Assembly: GCA_035759705.1 (NCBI GenBank)
Contig: DASTUJ010000083.1
Span: 1-41,559 of the forward strand
Length of the DNA stretch: 41,559 nt
Direction of reading: 5' to 3'
Source of the DNA: Actinomycetota bacterium
Lineage (GTDB): Bacteria > Actinomycetota > CADDZG01 > JAHWKV01
In this document: piece after piece, positions 1-7,836 of the stretch
Layout: the number at the start of each line of letters is the position of its first letter
Numbering within the stretch: position 1 is the first letter of the stretch
Notes under the pieces: generated by a model
What the model was told of the DNA's origin: nothing
Database searches by the model: none
The model's input: the letters and a program-made list of their open reading frames with translations, nothing else
Program-made: the position numbers and the translations under genes

Positions 1-567
1 ACCGCGATCGCGATTAGTTTGAGCGTCAGCGTGCTTGTCCTCGGGGCGTCGGCTTTGGCAGTTGGGCTTAGCGGAAAGCCTTTGGGCGTTCAGCAGCTTG
101 AAGCAAACGGAATCTTGCCGGAATTCCAGAAGAAGATCCTCCACGATCAGAATGTATCTAGAAACGAATACACAAAGGCTGTAGGGAGGGTGAAATCCTG
201 TCTGACTAGGCAGGGTATCGAGGTAACGGAATCAAGCGAACTCACGAACGGGCAACTCACGTTCTCGTACGGTGAATCATCCGATCCGGCCGTTGTCCAG
301 AGCGCGTTCTCGAAGTATCAGGAATGCAATCGGAAGTACCTAAGCCAGGTAGCTGCGAGATACGCGGAGCAAATGAGCCCTTCGCCGGCAGACATGGAGA
401 AGGCAAGGCAGCGGAGCGTCGCGTGCATTAGGCGTTTTGGTGTAGAGGTCGGCGACGACGCAGATCTCACCACGGTGATGGAGGCTTCGCGAGCGCTTGA
501 TCCGGCGGCCCAGGAAACCTGTACTCCCGACGCAGTCAAAATCAAGCTCGTACGCAAACAGAATTAG
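1..567 (+). CDS. Hypothetical secreted/anchored protein, 5' partial
   Basis: The frame is open to the first base of the window, so the true start probably lies upstream; a TTG at 19 is the only internal start near the edge. The first ~26 residues are a hydrophobic signal or anchor segment (Ala/Leu/Val rich). The rest is polar and carries four cysteines. I see an internal duplication: a Lys/Ala-Cys-x4-Gly-Ile/Val-Glu-Val motif followed by an acidic stretch occurs at about residues 57-72 and 136-151, each followed by a second Cys about 45 residues on, which suggests two similar disulfide-stabilised halves outside the membrane. No family is recognised. Base composition is less GC-rich than the genes from 2 kb onward. 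Confidence 0.6.
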   Translation, partial: TAIAISLSVSVLVLGASALAVGLSGKPLGVQQLEANGILPEFQKKILHDQNVSRNEYTKAVGRVKSCLTRQGIEVTESSELTNGQLTFSYGESSDPAVVQSAFSKYQECNRKYLSQVAARYAEQMSPSPADMEKARQRSVACIRRFGVEVGDDADLTTVMEASRALDPAAQETCTPDAVKIKLVRKQN

Positions 568-641
568 CGACCGAGGGGCTTGGAGTGAAGCTTTGTTAGC
601 CCTGGGTGACTGGCTTGGGCGTCGGCTAAACTCACCGCCTG

Positions 642-1016
642 ATGATTGAGACCGACAGTCAACCCGAGACCGCCAGTAGGCCGGATAAGAAGCGATGGCC
701 GGTTGTCGCTGCGGTCGCCCTATTGATCTATGTGGGGACGGTGGTGTGGACAGCGATTAGGCCCTACACCGATTCCGTACCGATGGTAGTCCCCGGCGGC
801 GTCGAGGCAAAATCGGCGCCTGTCATCTGTTCGCCGGTGTTGCCGCGGAGCGATGGGGCGCCGACGAAAGGTTCTGTTAGTAGTGAGTATCCCCTAAGCC
901 GAGATCCCTGCATTAGAGAGACGGAACGCAGGGTCTTTGTTTGGATTGATCTAGTTGTCGTCGGCGCCCTGTTATTGGCTCTTGGCCGTCTTCGAGATAG
1001 GGATCTGCAAGACTAA
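642..1016 (+). CDS. Small two-helix membrane protein, unknown
   Basis: 124 residues. A charged N-terminus (residues 1-19) precedes a membrane helix at about 20-40; a ~60-residue polar, probably extracytoplasmic loop with two cysteines (near residues 64 and 90) follows; a second helix at about 100-116 ends in a charged tail. The two-helix layout with both ends cytoplasmic is typical of small actinobacterial membrane proteins, but I recognise no family. No clear Shine-Dalgarno precedes the ATG, so leaderless translation or a different start is possible. It may be co-transcribed with the secreted protein 75 bp upstream. Confidence 0.5.
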   Translation: MIETDSQPETASRPDKKRWPVVAAVALLIYVGTVVWTAIRPYTDSVPMVVPGGVEAKSAPVICSPVLPRSDGAPTKGSVSSEYPLSRDPCIRETERRVFVWIDLVVVGALLLALGRLRDRDLQD

Positions 1017-1694
1017 ATCGCCAGGTCCACTCGCTAAGCGCGCAAACGCCATTCTGCGAAGAGGTTGTCCAAGGGGATGGGGTCGTTATGTCTCAAAATC
1101 GCGTCGCCCGAGATCGGGCGCGTGAAATCTCCATCGTTCCGGCAACTGATCAATTCTCCTCCGACACGCCCGTCTGAACGACGAACGCCCACTGGGCCCT
1201 TCTTCACCCTTTGAGCTCGGTCCGCACATCTAGGTCGTCGACCGCCGGATGCAAGCATGCCGGGTCCTTGAACGGCCTCCCCGCTTGGCCGGCGGGTCCC
1301 TCCTTACCGCCGGCTTTGGTTAGCCCAGGCCGTCCATCCTCCCTTCCTGGCGCTCAACCAGCACCTCTAGTTGATCCGCATCCGGATGGGTTATACAACG
1401 AATGTTGGCGCCGGACAGCTGGCGGTTCGCAATCGGCCTAAACCATCTCGTGCAACTTTCGCCAGAATTGGTAATCCATACGTAATTGTTTTGGCTGATC
1501 GACTCTCCGACACCGCGCCTGACCTTCATGCCGTATCGCTGAAGGCGGTAAACCGTCCTTAGTCGCCTCGTACAGACGGCTGGTGTCTTGAGACATACGC
1601 TTCGCTTCGAACCTCGACACCGTCTCTACAAAATCCCAGAACCACCGGGATAGCCTGCTTCCAGCGACCAACGCAATCCGACTCTGGAGGACCC
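1017..1694. other. 678 bp without a convincing gene
   Basis: Several short frames on both strands cross this stretch, none with a good ribosome-binding site, GC-ending codon use or a recognisable domain. Two minus-strand frames (1034-1258, and 1320-1529 / 1438-1758 in different phases) have locally protein-like composition and could be decayed remnants, but I cannot name a parent family. No tRNA, repeat array or strong hairpin is seen. Together with the lower GC this looks like a decayed or recently acquired edge. Confidence 0.4.
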
Positions 1695-1904
1695 ATGGGC
1701 AACGACAGCACCGGCCGGGATGCCGGTCGAAAAGTAAGGGTGCACACCATTCTGTCAACGATCACAATTGTGCTCGGCGCAATCCTTCTGACCTACATGG
1801 TCACCGTCGAAGAAGAGCCCGGAGCGCTCCCTCTGCTTCTGCTGGTGGTTGGCGGCGTTTGGCTGTTCGCAACGAGAGCCAAAATTCGGTCGCAACACAA
1901 GTAG
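1695..1904 (+). CDS. Small two-helix membrane protein, unknown
   Basis: 69 residues starting at ATG 1695 with a good GGAGG six to ten bases upstream, the best ribosome-binding site in the first 2 kb. A basic N-terminus is followed by a helix at about 18-36, a short acidic turn (Glu-Glu-Glu near 39-41) and a second helix at about 45-60, with a basic C-terminus. The charge pattern predicts both ends in the cytoplasm. It lies 52 bp upstream of steA in the same direction. No known family recognised. Confidence 0.55.
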   Translation: MGNDSTGRDAGRKVRVHTILSTITIVLGAILLTYMVTVEEEPGALPLLLLVVGGVWLFATRAKIRSQHK

Positions 1905-1956
1905 TAGCCCCAACCATCTGGCAGGGCCGCCCGGCAGGGCGGTTACAATCGCCAGG

Positions 1957-3138
1957 ATGAAGTTCGCGACCCGGAGAAAAACCACCCAACACACCTCCGG
2001 GGAGCTAGAAGGGGTCGTCCGCCTGGGCAAGCGCACCAAGGCGTTGACCGGCCGCATCCAACCGGGCGAGATTGTGATCATCGACCACGCCGACCTGGAC
2101 CGGGTTGCCGCCGAGGGCCTGGTCGAAAAACAGGTCCTGGCCGTCATCAACGCCTCCAAGTTCTCCACCGGCAAGTACCCGAACCTCGGCGCTCTGGTCC
2201 TGTGCGGCGCCGGCATATCGCTGATCGAGGGGGTGGGCCCGAGCATCTTCGAACGGGTCCGGGAGGGCGACGTTTTGAGGCTCGAGGACGGGACCATCCT
2301 CCGGGACGGCAACGTCGTCGCCGAGGGCGAGGTGGTCGACATGGAGGCCGCCCAGGCCAGCCTCGACTCCAGCAAGAAGAACATCTCGGCCGCCCTGGAA
2401 AGCTTTGCCGAGAACACCCTGCAGTACATGATCAACGAGCGTGACTTCATCCTCGAAGCCATCCGCCTGCCGGAGATCAAGACCGAGTTTGCCGGCCGGC
2501 ACGTCCTAATGGTGGTCCGCGGCTACGGCTACAAGGAGGACCTGGCCTCGCTTCGTGGTTACATCCACGACTTCCGGCCGATCCTTATCGGCGTCGACGG
2601 CGGGGCCGACGCACTGCTGGAACAGAAGCTGACACCGCATGTGATCATCGGGGACTTCGACTCGGTCAGCACCAAGGCCCTGAGCTGCGGCGCCGAACTG
2701 GTGGTCCACGCCTTCTCGGACGGGGTGGCACCCGGCGCCGAGCGCCTGGACGCCCTCCACCTGCCCTACGCCACGTTCGAAGCCCCGGGCACCAGCGAGG
2801 ACGTCGCCATGCTGCTGGCCCACGAGAAGGGGGCGGAGCTGATCGTCGCGGTGGGCGCCCGGGCGAGCATGGTGGAGTTCATGGACAAAGGCCGCAAGGG
2901 GATGGCCTCTACCTTCCTGGTCCGCCTGAGGGTCGGGCCGAAGCTGGTCGACGCCAAGGGCGTGAGCGAGCTGCACCGCACCGAGCCCCGCAGCTGGGAG
3001 CTGTTCGGGCTGGTCGGCGCGGCCCTGGTGACAATGCTCGTGATCATCGGCATCTCCCAGCCCATGCGGCTGGTGCTGCAGGCCGCCGGCGACTGGATGA
3101 GCGACATATTTTTCGTAATCGGCCAAACCTTCAGATAG
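1957..3138 (+). CDS. steA: SteA-like cytokinetic ring protein
   Basis: 393 residues. The central part (about 170-310) is a thiamin-pyrophosphokinase-like fold with a GVDGGAD stretch and a GDFDSVS motif, as in the SteA family; a single membrane helix sits near the C-terminus (about 345-365) with a short tail. The family is annotated as putative cytokinetic ring protein SteA, which in Corynebacterium acts with SteB in daughter-cell separation. ATG 1957 is chosen because the open frame upstream (from 1849) reads through the previous small gene and gives no family-like sequence. The next gene, steB-like, begins 6 bp after the stop, matching the conserved steA-steB pair. Confidence 0.88.
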   Translation: MKFATRRKTTQHTSGELEGVVRLGKRTKALTGRIQPGEIVIIDHADLDRVAAEGLVEKQVLAVINASKFSTGKYPNLGALVLCGAGISLIEGVGPSIFERVREGDVLRLEDGTILRDGNVVAEGEVVDMEAAQASLDSSKKNISAALESFAENTLQYMINERDFILEAIRLPEIKTEFAGRHVLMVVRGYGYKEDLASLRGYIHDFRPILIGVDGGADALLEQKLTPHVIIGDFDSVSTKALSCGAELVVHAFSDGVAPGAERLDALHLPYATFEAPGTSEDVAMLLAHEKGAELIVAVGARASMVEFMDKGRKGMASTFLVRLRVGPKLVDAKGVSELHRTEPRSWELFGLVGAALVTMLVIIGISQPMRLVLQAAGDWMSDIFFVIGQTFR

Positions 3139-3144
3139 GCAAAG

Positions 3145-4026
3145 ATGATCACCTTCCGCTACCACGTAGTTACGCTTGTCGCCGTCTTCATGGCCATCGG
3201 CCTCGGCGTCCTGTTCGGCGCCACCTTCATCGACCAGAACATCGTCGACAGCCTCCGGGCGACCCAGGCCCGCCTCGGCGACCGCAACGAAGAGCTGAGG
3301 GGCCGGATCGTCGACCTGGAGGATGAGAACGAGGCGCTGCAGACCTTCACCGGGTCGACCCGCGACATCGTTGTCCGGGGGACCCTTCAGGACGTGCCCG
3401 TGGTCCTGGTCAGCTTCGAGGACACCCCGGGCGAAGCACTGGATGCGGTGCGGGAGACCCTGACCCTGGCCGGCGCACGAACCGACGGGCAGCTCACCCT
3501 CTCCGACCGGCTCGACCTCAAGTCCCAGGAGAACCGGGAGGCCCTGGCGGCGGCGCTGGGAAGCTCGTCGACCGACGCGGTCAAGCTCTCCGAGGAGCTG
3601 GTGGCCCAGCTGGGCCCGGCGCTCGAGGGAAGGAGCCCGGAATTCCTGACGAAGCTTTTGGAAGCCGAGCTGGCCTCGGCCCCGGTTGCTCTTCCCGCGG
3701 CCCCTTCCGAGGCGGCCCCCGCCATCATCCTGGTGGGCGGCGAGATCCCGAATGAGGTGAGTGAGCGGATCGCCCTTCCGCTGGCAAGACTGCTGGGCGG
3801 CGGCCAGACGGTTGCCGCTGCGGTGGAGGACGGCATCGAGCTGCGCCTGCTGGAGCCGATCCGGGACGATTCCGACATCCGGGTCATGACCGTTGACTCG
3901 ATCGAAACCCCGCTTGGCCAGTCCGCGCTGGCGGTCGGCCTGCAGGGCGCCCTTACGGGACAGTACGGGCACTACGGTCGGGGCGAAGGCGCAACCACCG
4001 CGTTACCGGAGTTCGACGGAGGTTAG
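3145..4026 (+). CDS. steB: SteB/MctB-family membrane-anchored protein
   Basis: 293 residues: one N-terminal membrane helix (about 8-28), a coiled coil (about 35-75) and an extracytoplasmic alpha/beta domain ending in a Gly-rich tail. This is the family annotated 'copper transporter' after mycobacterial MctB (Rv1698), but in corynebacteria the homologue SteB works with SteA in cell separation. The immediate steA neighbour makes the SteB role the better reading; I see no cysteine- or methionine-rich copper site. The helix-plus-coiled-coil resembles proteins that activate cell-wall hydrolases. The stop overlaps by 4 nt the end of the convergent gene. Confidence 0.82.
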   Translation: MITFRYHVVTLVAVFMAIGLGVLFGATFIDQNIVDSLRATQARLGDRNEELRGRIVDLEDENEALQTFTGSTRDIVVRGTLQDVPVVLVSFEDTPGEALDAVRETLTLAGARTDGQLTLSDRLDLKSQENREALAAALGSSSTDAVKLSEELVAQLGPALEGRSPEFLTKLLEAELASAPVALPAAPSEAAPAIILVGGEIPNEVSERIALPLARLLGGGQTVAAAVEDGIELRLLEPIRDDSDIRVMTVDSIETPLGQSALAVGLQGALTGQYGHYGRGEGATTALPEFDGG

Positions 4027-4556
4027 TCGACCATACGTTCGGAGGACTTGCGGCGGTAGCGGTTCAGCGACACCAGGCCCTTCAGCGGGGCAAAACCCCA
4101 CGAGGTGCGGCGCCGGATGTCCGTCTCCATCTCCGAGATCGGCTTGTAGGGGTCGGACGAAGGCCGGTTCGGCGCCAAAGGCGGCTCCCAACGGTCGACG
4201 GGGTCCCCCTCCCGGCGGGGCTTATCGAGCCGCATGCCCCGAACGCCGCCCTCGTGCTGCAGTTCGGGGGCCCAGATGCCGATGACGTCATCGTGCTCGG
4301 CCCAGGCCTCGGCCGGGACGTCGATGTCCGGGCCGCCGGTGTCGAACTCGGCGCAGAACTCGAGCAGGTAGTTCTCCAGCAGCAGGCCGCGGGGGACCCG
4401 CACAACGGGCCCGCGGTCTGTCTCCACCACTTCGAAGTTGAAGAAGTTGGTAAGAGTCATGTCTCGGCCGCCGCGCACCGGCATGCCGTCCGGCCCGTAG
4501 AGCCAGACGCCGTCGTTGCCGCGAAAGAACCGTCCGTTGTCGCAGGTGAGAGTGAT
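4023..4556 (-). CDS. Unknown protein, apparent ATC start
   Basis: The frame is open from 4586 (a stop lies at 4587-4589) but holds no ATG, GTG or TTG before the ATG at 4484. Residues encoded from 4556 to 4485 look like genuine protein (TLTCDNGRFFRGND then WLYGPDG), and an ATC at 4556 is preceded by GGAGG with 8 nt spacing, so I place the start there (177 aa). With ATG 4484 it would be 153 aa, and a further ATG lies at 4460. The product is soluble, acidic in the middle and basic at the C-terminus. No family recognised. The end overlaps steB by 4 nt, tail to tail. The ATC start is inference. Confidence 0.5.
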   Translation of the reverse strand: MTLTCDNGRFFRGNDGVWLYGPDGMPVRGGRDMTLTNFFNFEVVETDRGPVVRVPRGLLLENYLLEFCAEFDTGGPDIDVPAEAWAEHDDVIGIWAPELQHEGGVRGMRLDKPRREGDPVDRWEPPLAPNRPSSDPYKPISEMETDIRRRTSWGFAPLKGLVSLNRYRRKSSERMVD

Positions 4557-4626
4557 GGTTCGTACCTCCGGAAGTTTTAGTAAAAAACTACCCGATGCGC
4601 CGAAATAAGTGGGAACGACCTATCGG

Positions 4627-4640
4627 TTACCGGCCGGTAA
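4627..4640. promoter_or_regulatory. 14-bp perfect palindrome TTACCGGCCGGTAA
   Basis: TTACCGGCCGGTAA is a perfect palindrome in the gap between the phosphatase fragment (ending at 4654) and the unknown protein starting at 4556, about 70 bp before that start on the minus strand. It could be an operator or the stem of a terminator; no T-tract follows. Role unknown. Confidence 0.35.
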
Positions 4641-4653
4641 GGCAATCAACTGC

Positions 4654-5289
4654 TTAGTTGGCCACCTTGATCAGGACCATCGCCCGGTCGTCATGGGCCT
4701 CGGTTTCGGGCTGGGTCTCGTCCTCGATGTAGGAAAGGATTTCCTCCGCTCCCTTTTGAGGGCACCTGCTGAAAGCGTTGCGCAGGTTGTGCTCGCCGTG
4801 GGCTGCGTTGCGGTTCTGCTCGATGACGCCATCGGTGTACGCGAGCAGGGAATCGCCCGCCTCCAGCCGGATCCGGGAGTCCCTCAGGTACGGGTCGTGG
4901 AAGGCGCCGAGGATCGTCCCCTCGGTGCAGGCCGTCTCCAGGCTCCCGTCCGCCCGGCGCACTATGGGCAGGGGATGCCCTGCGCAACAGACAGTCAGGT
5001 CCAGGAACCCATCCCCGGGCTGGAGCAGCATGTAGCAAACCGTGCAGAGCTCTTCCGGGGGCTCCTCTTTAACCAGGCTCTCGTTGAGGTCGTGAAGAAG
5101 CTGGCTCGGCAGCCGGTCGACCTCCGCCAGTGCCTTGATCTGGCGGATCACCGCACCCATCACGACTGCGGCGTCGGTACCGTGACCGCAGACATCCCCC
5201 AGAACCAGTGCCCAGGTTCCGCTGCCGAGGTCATGGCGTCGTAGAAGTCCCCGCCGACCAACAGCCCGGGGACCCCGGGACGGTACCAC
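4654..5289 (-). pseudogene. SpoIIE-type PP2C phosphatase domain, out of frame with its GAF part
   Basis: The fragment holds the PPM/SpoIIE serine phosphatase core: GDVCGHGTDAA with the metal-binding Asp, a CAGHP motif, a YTDGVIE motif and a final HDDRAMVLI segment. Its first ~20 residues, before about 5232, are not family-like. Between 5233 and 5370 a different minus-strand frame encodes the missing conserved part, including VGGDFYDA. One extra base near 5232 and one near 5369-5376 would join it to the GAF domain (5339-5983) into a single GAF-SpoIIE phosphatase. Such enzymes reverse anti-sigma-antagonist phosphorylation in partner-switching stress pathways. Two single-base losses make this either a pseudogene or a sequencing or assembly artefact. 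Confidence 0.75.
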
Positions 5290-5338
5290 CCGGCCAGGTC
5301 CAGCCCGGCGGTGGCGGGCAGCGCCGGCGGCAGGGCGC

Positions 5339-5983
5339 TTAGTTGGAATGCCTCCCCGAGCTGTGCCAGCTCTTTTGTATCGCCAGCAGCCTGCGAGCCG
5401 AAAGCCGGAGTTCCAGTGCGTCCACCACTATCGCCGCCAGATCCTGCAGGGTCTCCATCTGCGCCTGGGTGATCTCCCGGGGGTTCCTGTCCATCACGTT
5501 CACCGTCCCCAGGCGGTATCCGTCGTGGGTCACGATCGGGGCGGCGGCATAGAACCTCATCCCGAACTCCTCGGCAACCAGCCGGTTGGTGAGAAACCTG
5601 GGGTCAAGCGACGCGTCGAGCACGACGTAGGGGTCGGCCTGGAAGATCGCCGAGGTACAAAAGCCCGAAGCCCGCTCCAGCTCTTCGACCTCGAGCCCGA
5701 AGCGGGCCTTGCACCAGATGCGGTCGTGGTCGACGATCGTGACCATGCCGATCGGGGCGTCCAGACACCTCGCGGCAAGCGCTGCGATGCGATCGAAGCT
5801 GCCTTCGGCTGGGGTGTCGAGGATGTCGTAACGCCGAACCGCGCTCAGCCGTGCCGGCTCGTCGTGGGGAGTGGCAGGGACCGGTGCCTTGTGGGAGATG
5901 GCAATATCGGTGACTGTGATGGCGCTTCCCTCTAATCGACCGTAGGTGTGGTCGCCGGGGCAGGGGCAGCCGTACAAGTACAA
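5339..5983 (-). CDS. GAF domain, 5' part of a broken GAF-SpoIIE phosphatase gene
   Basis: A full GAF sensor domain of the type that follows an ARLSAVRRYDILDTP leader: it begins at about residue 44 and ends near 190 with a helix leading into a coiled linker. The last ~12 residues and the stop at 5339 come from a wrong frame; shifting by one base near 5369-5376 continues the linker (AQLGEAFQ, then LPPALP) into the phosphatase. The nominal start is TTG 5983, but the first 21 residues look non-native. An ATC at 5920, preceded by GAGGGAA at 8 nt spacing, sits just before the family-like sequence. The GAF ligand is unknown. Confidence 0.7.
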   Translation of the reverse strand: MYLYGCPCPGDHTYGRLEGSAITVTDIAISHKAPVPATPHDEPARLSAVRRYDILDTPAEGSFDRIAALAARCLDAPIGMVTIVDHDRIWCKARFGLEVEELERASGFCTSAIFQADPYVVLDASLDPRFLTNRLVAEEFGMRFYAAAPIVTHDGYRLGTVNVMDRNPREITQAQMETLQDLAAIVVDALELRLSARRLLAIQKSWHSSGRHSN

Positions 5984-5993
5984 ACAAGTGTAC
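5972..5993. promoter_or_regulatory. Inverted repeat GTACA-N12-TGTAC
   Basis: GTACA at 5972-5976 and TGTAC at 5989-5993 form an inverted repeat with further ACAAGT half-copies inside. It lies between the divergent GAF/phosphatase gene and the SulP gene, and would be upstream of the GAF gene if translation starts at 5920. It could be an operator; this is pattern only. Confidence 0.3.
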
Positions 5994-6111
5994 GCCTCTG
6001 AGGGGGCGGCTTGGGGGGCTCAGGGGCCTTTTCGTGCCATTGCCGGCAGGCAGCCTTCTCGAAGAATGCTTGGATAGGCACCGACAATGCCGGTGCACCG
6101 CCGGGTAGCCG

Positions 6112-7836
6112 ATGCGGGGATCTGAGAAGTTGGCCAAACGAACTTTGCGCAAGGTCCCCGGGCTGCGAAGGTGGTTTCCGGGCCTGGGCATGTTCTCGGA
6201 TTACCGGCCGCGCTGGCTGGCCAAAGACCTGGGTGCGGGGGCGGTCCTTGCGGCCCTGTTGGTCCCGGCCGGGATGGCCTACGCTGAGGCTTCCGGGTTG
6301 CCGGCAATCAACGGGCTCTACGCCACAATCGCCGCTCTGGTGGTCTACTCCATCTTCGGGCCTTCTCGGATCCTCATCCTGGGGCCGGATTCGTCGCTGG
6401 TTCCAATCGTCGCCGCGACGGTGATCCCACTGGCCGGCGGGGTCGACTCCCGGGCGGTGGCCCTTGCTGCGGCGCTGGCCGGCCTGGCGGGCCTTTTCTG
6501 CCTGATCGCCGGGGTGGCGCACCTGGGCTTTCTCACCGACCTGCTCTCCATGCCCATCCGGGTCGGCTACCTGAACGGGATCGCTCTGACGCTGTTCGTG
6601 GGCCAGTTGCCGAAGCTGTTCGGGTTCTCCGCGCCCGGCGAGAACCTGCCGGGCCAGCTGGCCGGATTTTTCGAAGGCGTGGGCGCCGGAGAGGTGAACA
6701 CCACAGCGCTGCTCCTGGGGCTTGCAGCTCTGGTCACGATACTGGCACCTCTGCGGCTGGCCCCCCGGTTCCCGGGAATCCTGGTGGCGGTTGCCGGAAC
6801 CACCGCCGCCGTGATCGTCTTCGACCTGGCCGAGACCGGCTTGTCCGTAGTCGGCAGGCTGCCGAGCGGGCTGCCGGCGCTGTCGTTTCCGTCGATCGGC
6901 ACCGGGGACCTGCCCACCCTGCTCGGCGCAGCCCTGGCGGTGGCGCTGATAACGATGGCCGACGCGAGCGTCCTCTCCAGGTCCCTGGCCGCCAGGGAGG
7001 GCCGGCACGTGGACGCCGACCAGGAGTTGGTCGCTGTCGGCTCGGCGAATCTTTTCAGCGGCCTGTTTGCCGGGATGCCGGTGAGCGCCAGCAACACCCG
7101 AACCCCGGTAGCCGAGGCGGCTGGAGCGAAGAGCCCCCTGGCCGGCCTGGCCGGTGCCCTGCTCGTGGCGGCAATGCTGCTTTTTGTTCCCAACGCACTA
7201 GGCAGCCTGCCGTCGGTGGCTCTGGCTGCGGTGGTTATCTCGGCCTCTTTCAGGCTGGTCGACATCAAGACCGTTGCAACCCTGGCGAGGACCCGGCGAA
7301 GCGAGCTGGCAATCTGCCTGGTGACCACCGTCGGGGTGGCGGTGCTGGGGGCGATCTCAGGAATTGGCCTCGCTCTGGCACTGGCCGTTCTCAGCTTTCT
7401 ATGGAGAGGCTGGCGCCCTCACAGCGCGGAACTGGTCCACGTCGGCGGGCTGGAGGGTTACCACGATTACGACCGGCACCCCGAAGGGCAGCGAATCCCG
7501 GGGCTGGTCCTTTTCCGGTTCGACGCACCGCTGTTCTTCGCGAACGCCGACCTGTTCCGCAGGCAGGTGCTCGATCTGGTCGACGAGGTCGCTGCAGCGG
7601 ATTGGGTGGTGGTGACGGCGGAGCCCATCACAGACGTCGACTCGACGGCGGCGGTCATGCTGGAGGAGCTCTTCCTGGAGCTTCAGGACCGGGGCGCCTC
7701 GCTGCGATTCGCCGAGCTCAAGGGGACGGTCAGGGACGGTCTCGACCGGTTCGGGCTGGTCGAGAAGATCGGACCGGACCGGTTCTACCGCACAATCGAA
7801 CAGGCGGTCGAAGCCTTCCAGAACGAAGCTACCTGA
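6112..7836 (+). CDS. SulP-family anion transporter with STAS domain
   Basis: 574 residues in the SLC26/SulP layout. About 11-14 membrane segments span residues 38-430, starting with the family segment that contains VPAGMAYAEASGLPAINGLY (about 48-67); a C-terminal cytoplasmic STAS domain covers about 460-565. The substrate (sulfate, bicarbonate or another anion) cannot be read from sequence. The length is normal. The ATG at 6112 has no strong Shine-Dalgarno. It is transcribed away from the GAF/phosphatase gene and ends with an 8-nt tail-to-tail overlap with the EEP-family gene. No carbonic anhydrase or sulfur-assimilation gene sits next to it. Confidence 0.9.
   Translation: MRGSEKLAKRTLRKVPGLRRWFPGLGMFSDYRPRWLAKDLGAGAVLAALLVPAGMAYAEASGLPAINGLYATIAALVVYSIFGPSRILILGPDSSLVPIVAATVIPLAGGVDSRAVALAAALAGLAGLFCLIAGVAHLGFLTDLLSMPIRVGYLNGIALTLFVGQLPKLFGFSAPGENLPGQLAGFFEGVGAGEVNTTALLLGLAALVTILAPLRLAPRFPGILVAVAGTTAAVIVFDLAETGLSVVGRLPSGLPALSFPSIGTGDLPTLLGAALAVALITMADASVLSRSLAAREGRHVDADQELVAVGSANLFSGLFAGMPVSASNTRTPVAEAAGAKSPLAGLAGALLVAAMLLFVPNALGSLPSVALAAVVISASFRLVDIKTVATLARTRRSELAICLVTTVGVAVLGAISGIGLALALAVLSFLWRGWRPHSAELVHVGGLEGYHDYDRHPEGQRIPGLVLFRFDAPLFFANADLFRRQVLDLVDEVAAADWVVVTAEPITDVDSTAAVMLEELFLELQDRGASLRFAELKGTVRDGLDRFGLVEKIGPDRFYRTIEQAVEAFQNEAT

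Noticed and set aside
2506-3972. 488-codon open frame on the minus strand across steA and steB
   Set aside because: Composition is typical of an antisense shadow in high-GC coding DNA, and the plus strand carries two recognised families.
3145-4026. Naming the gene a copper transporter
   Set aside because: One helix and a coiled coil with no Cys/Met-rich site; the steA neighbour favours the SteB cell-separation role.
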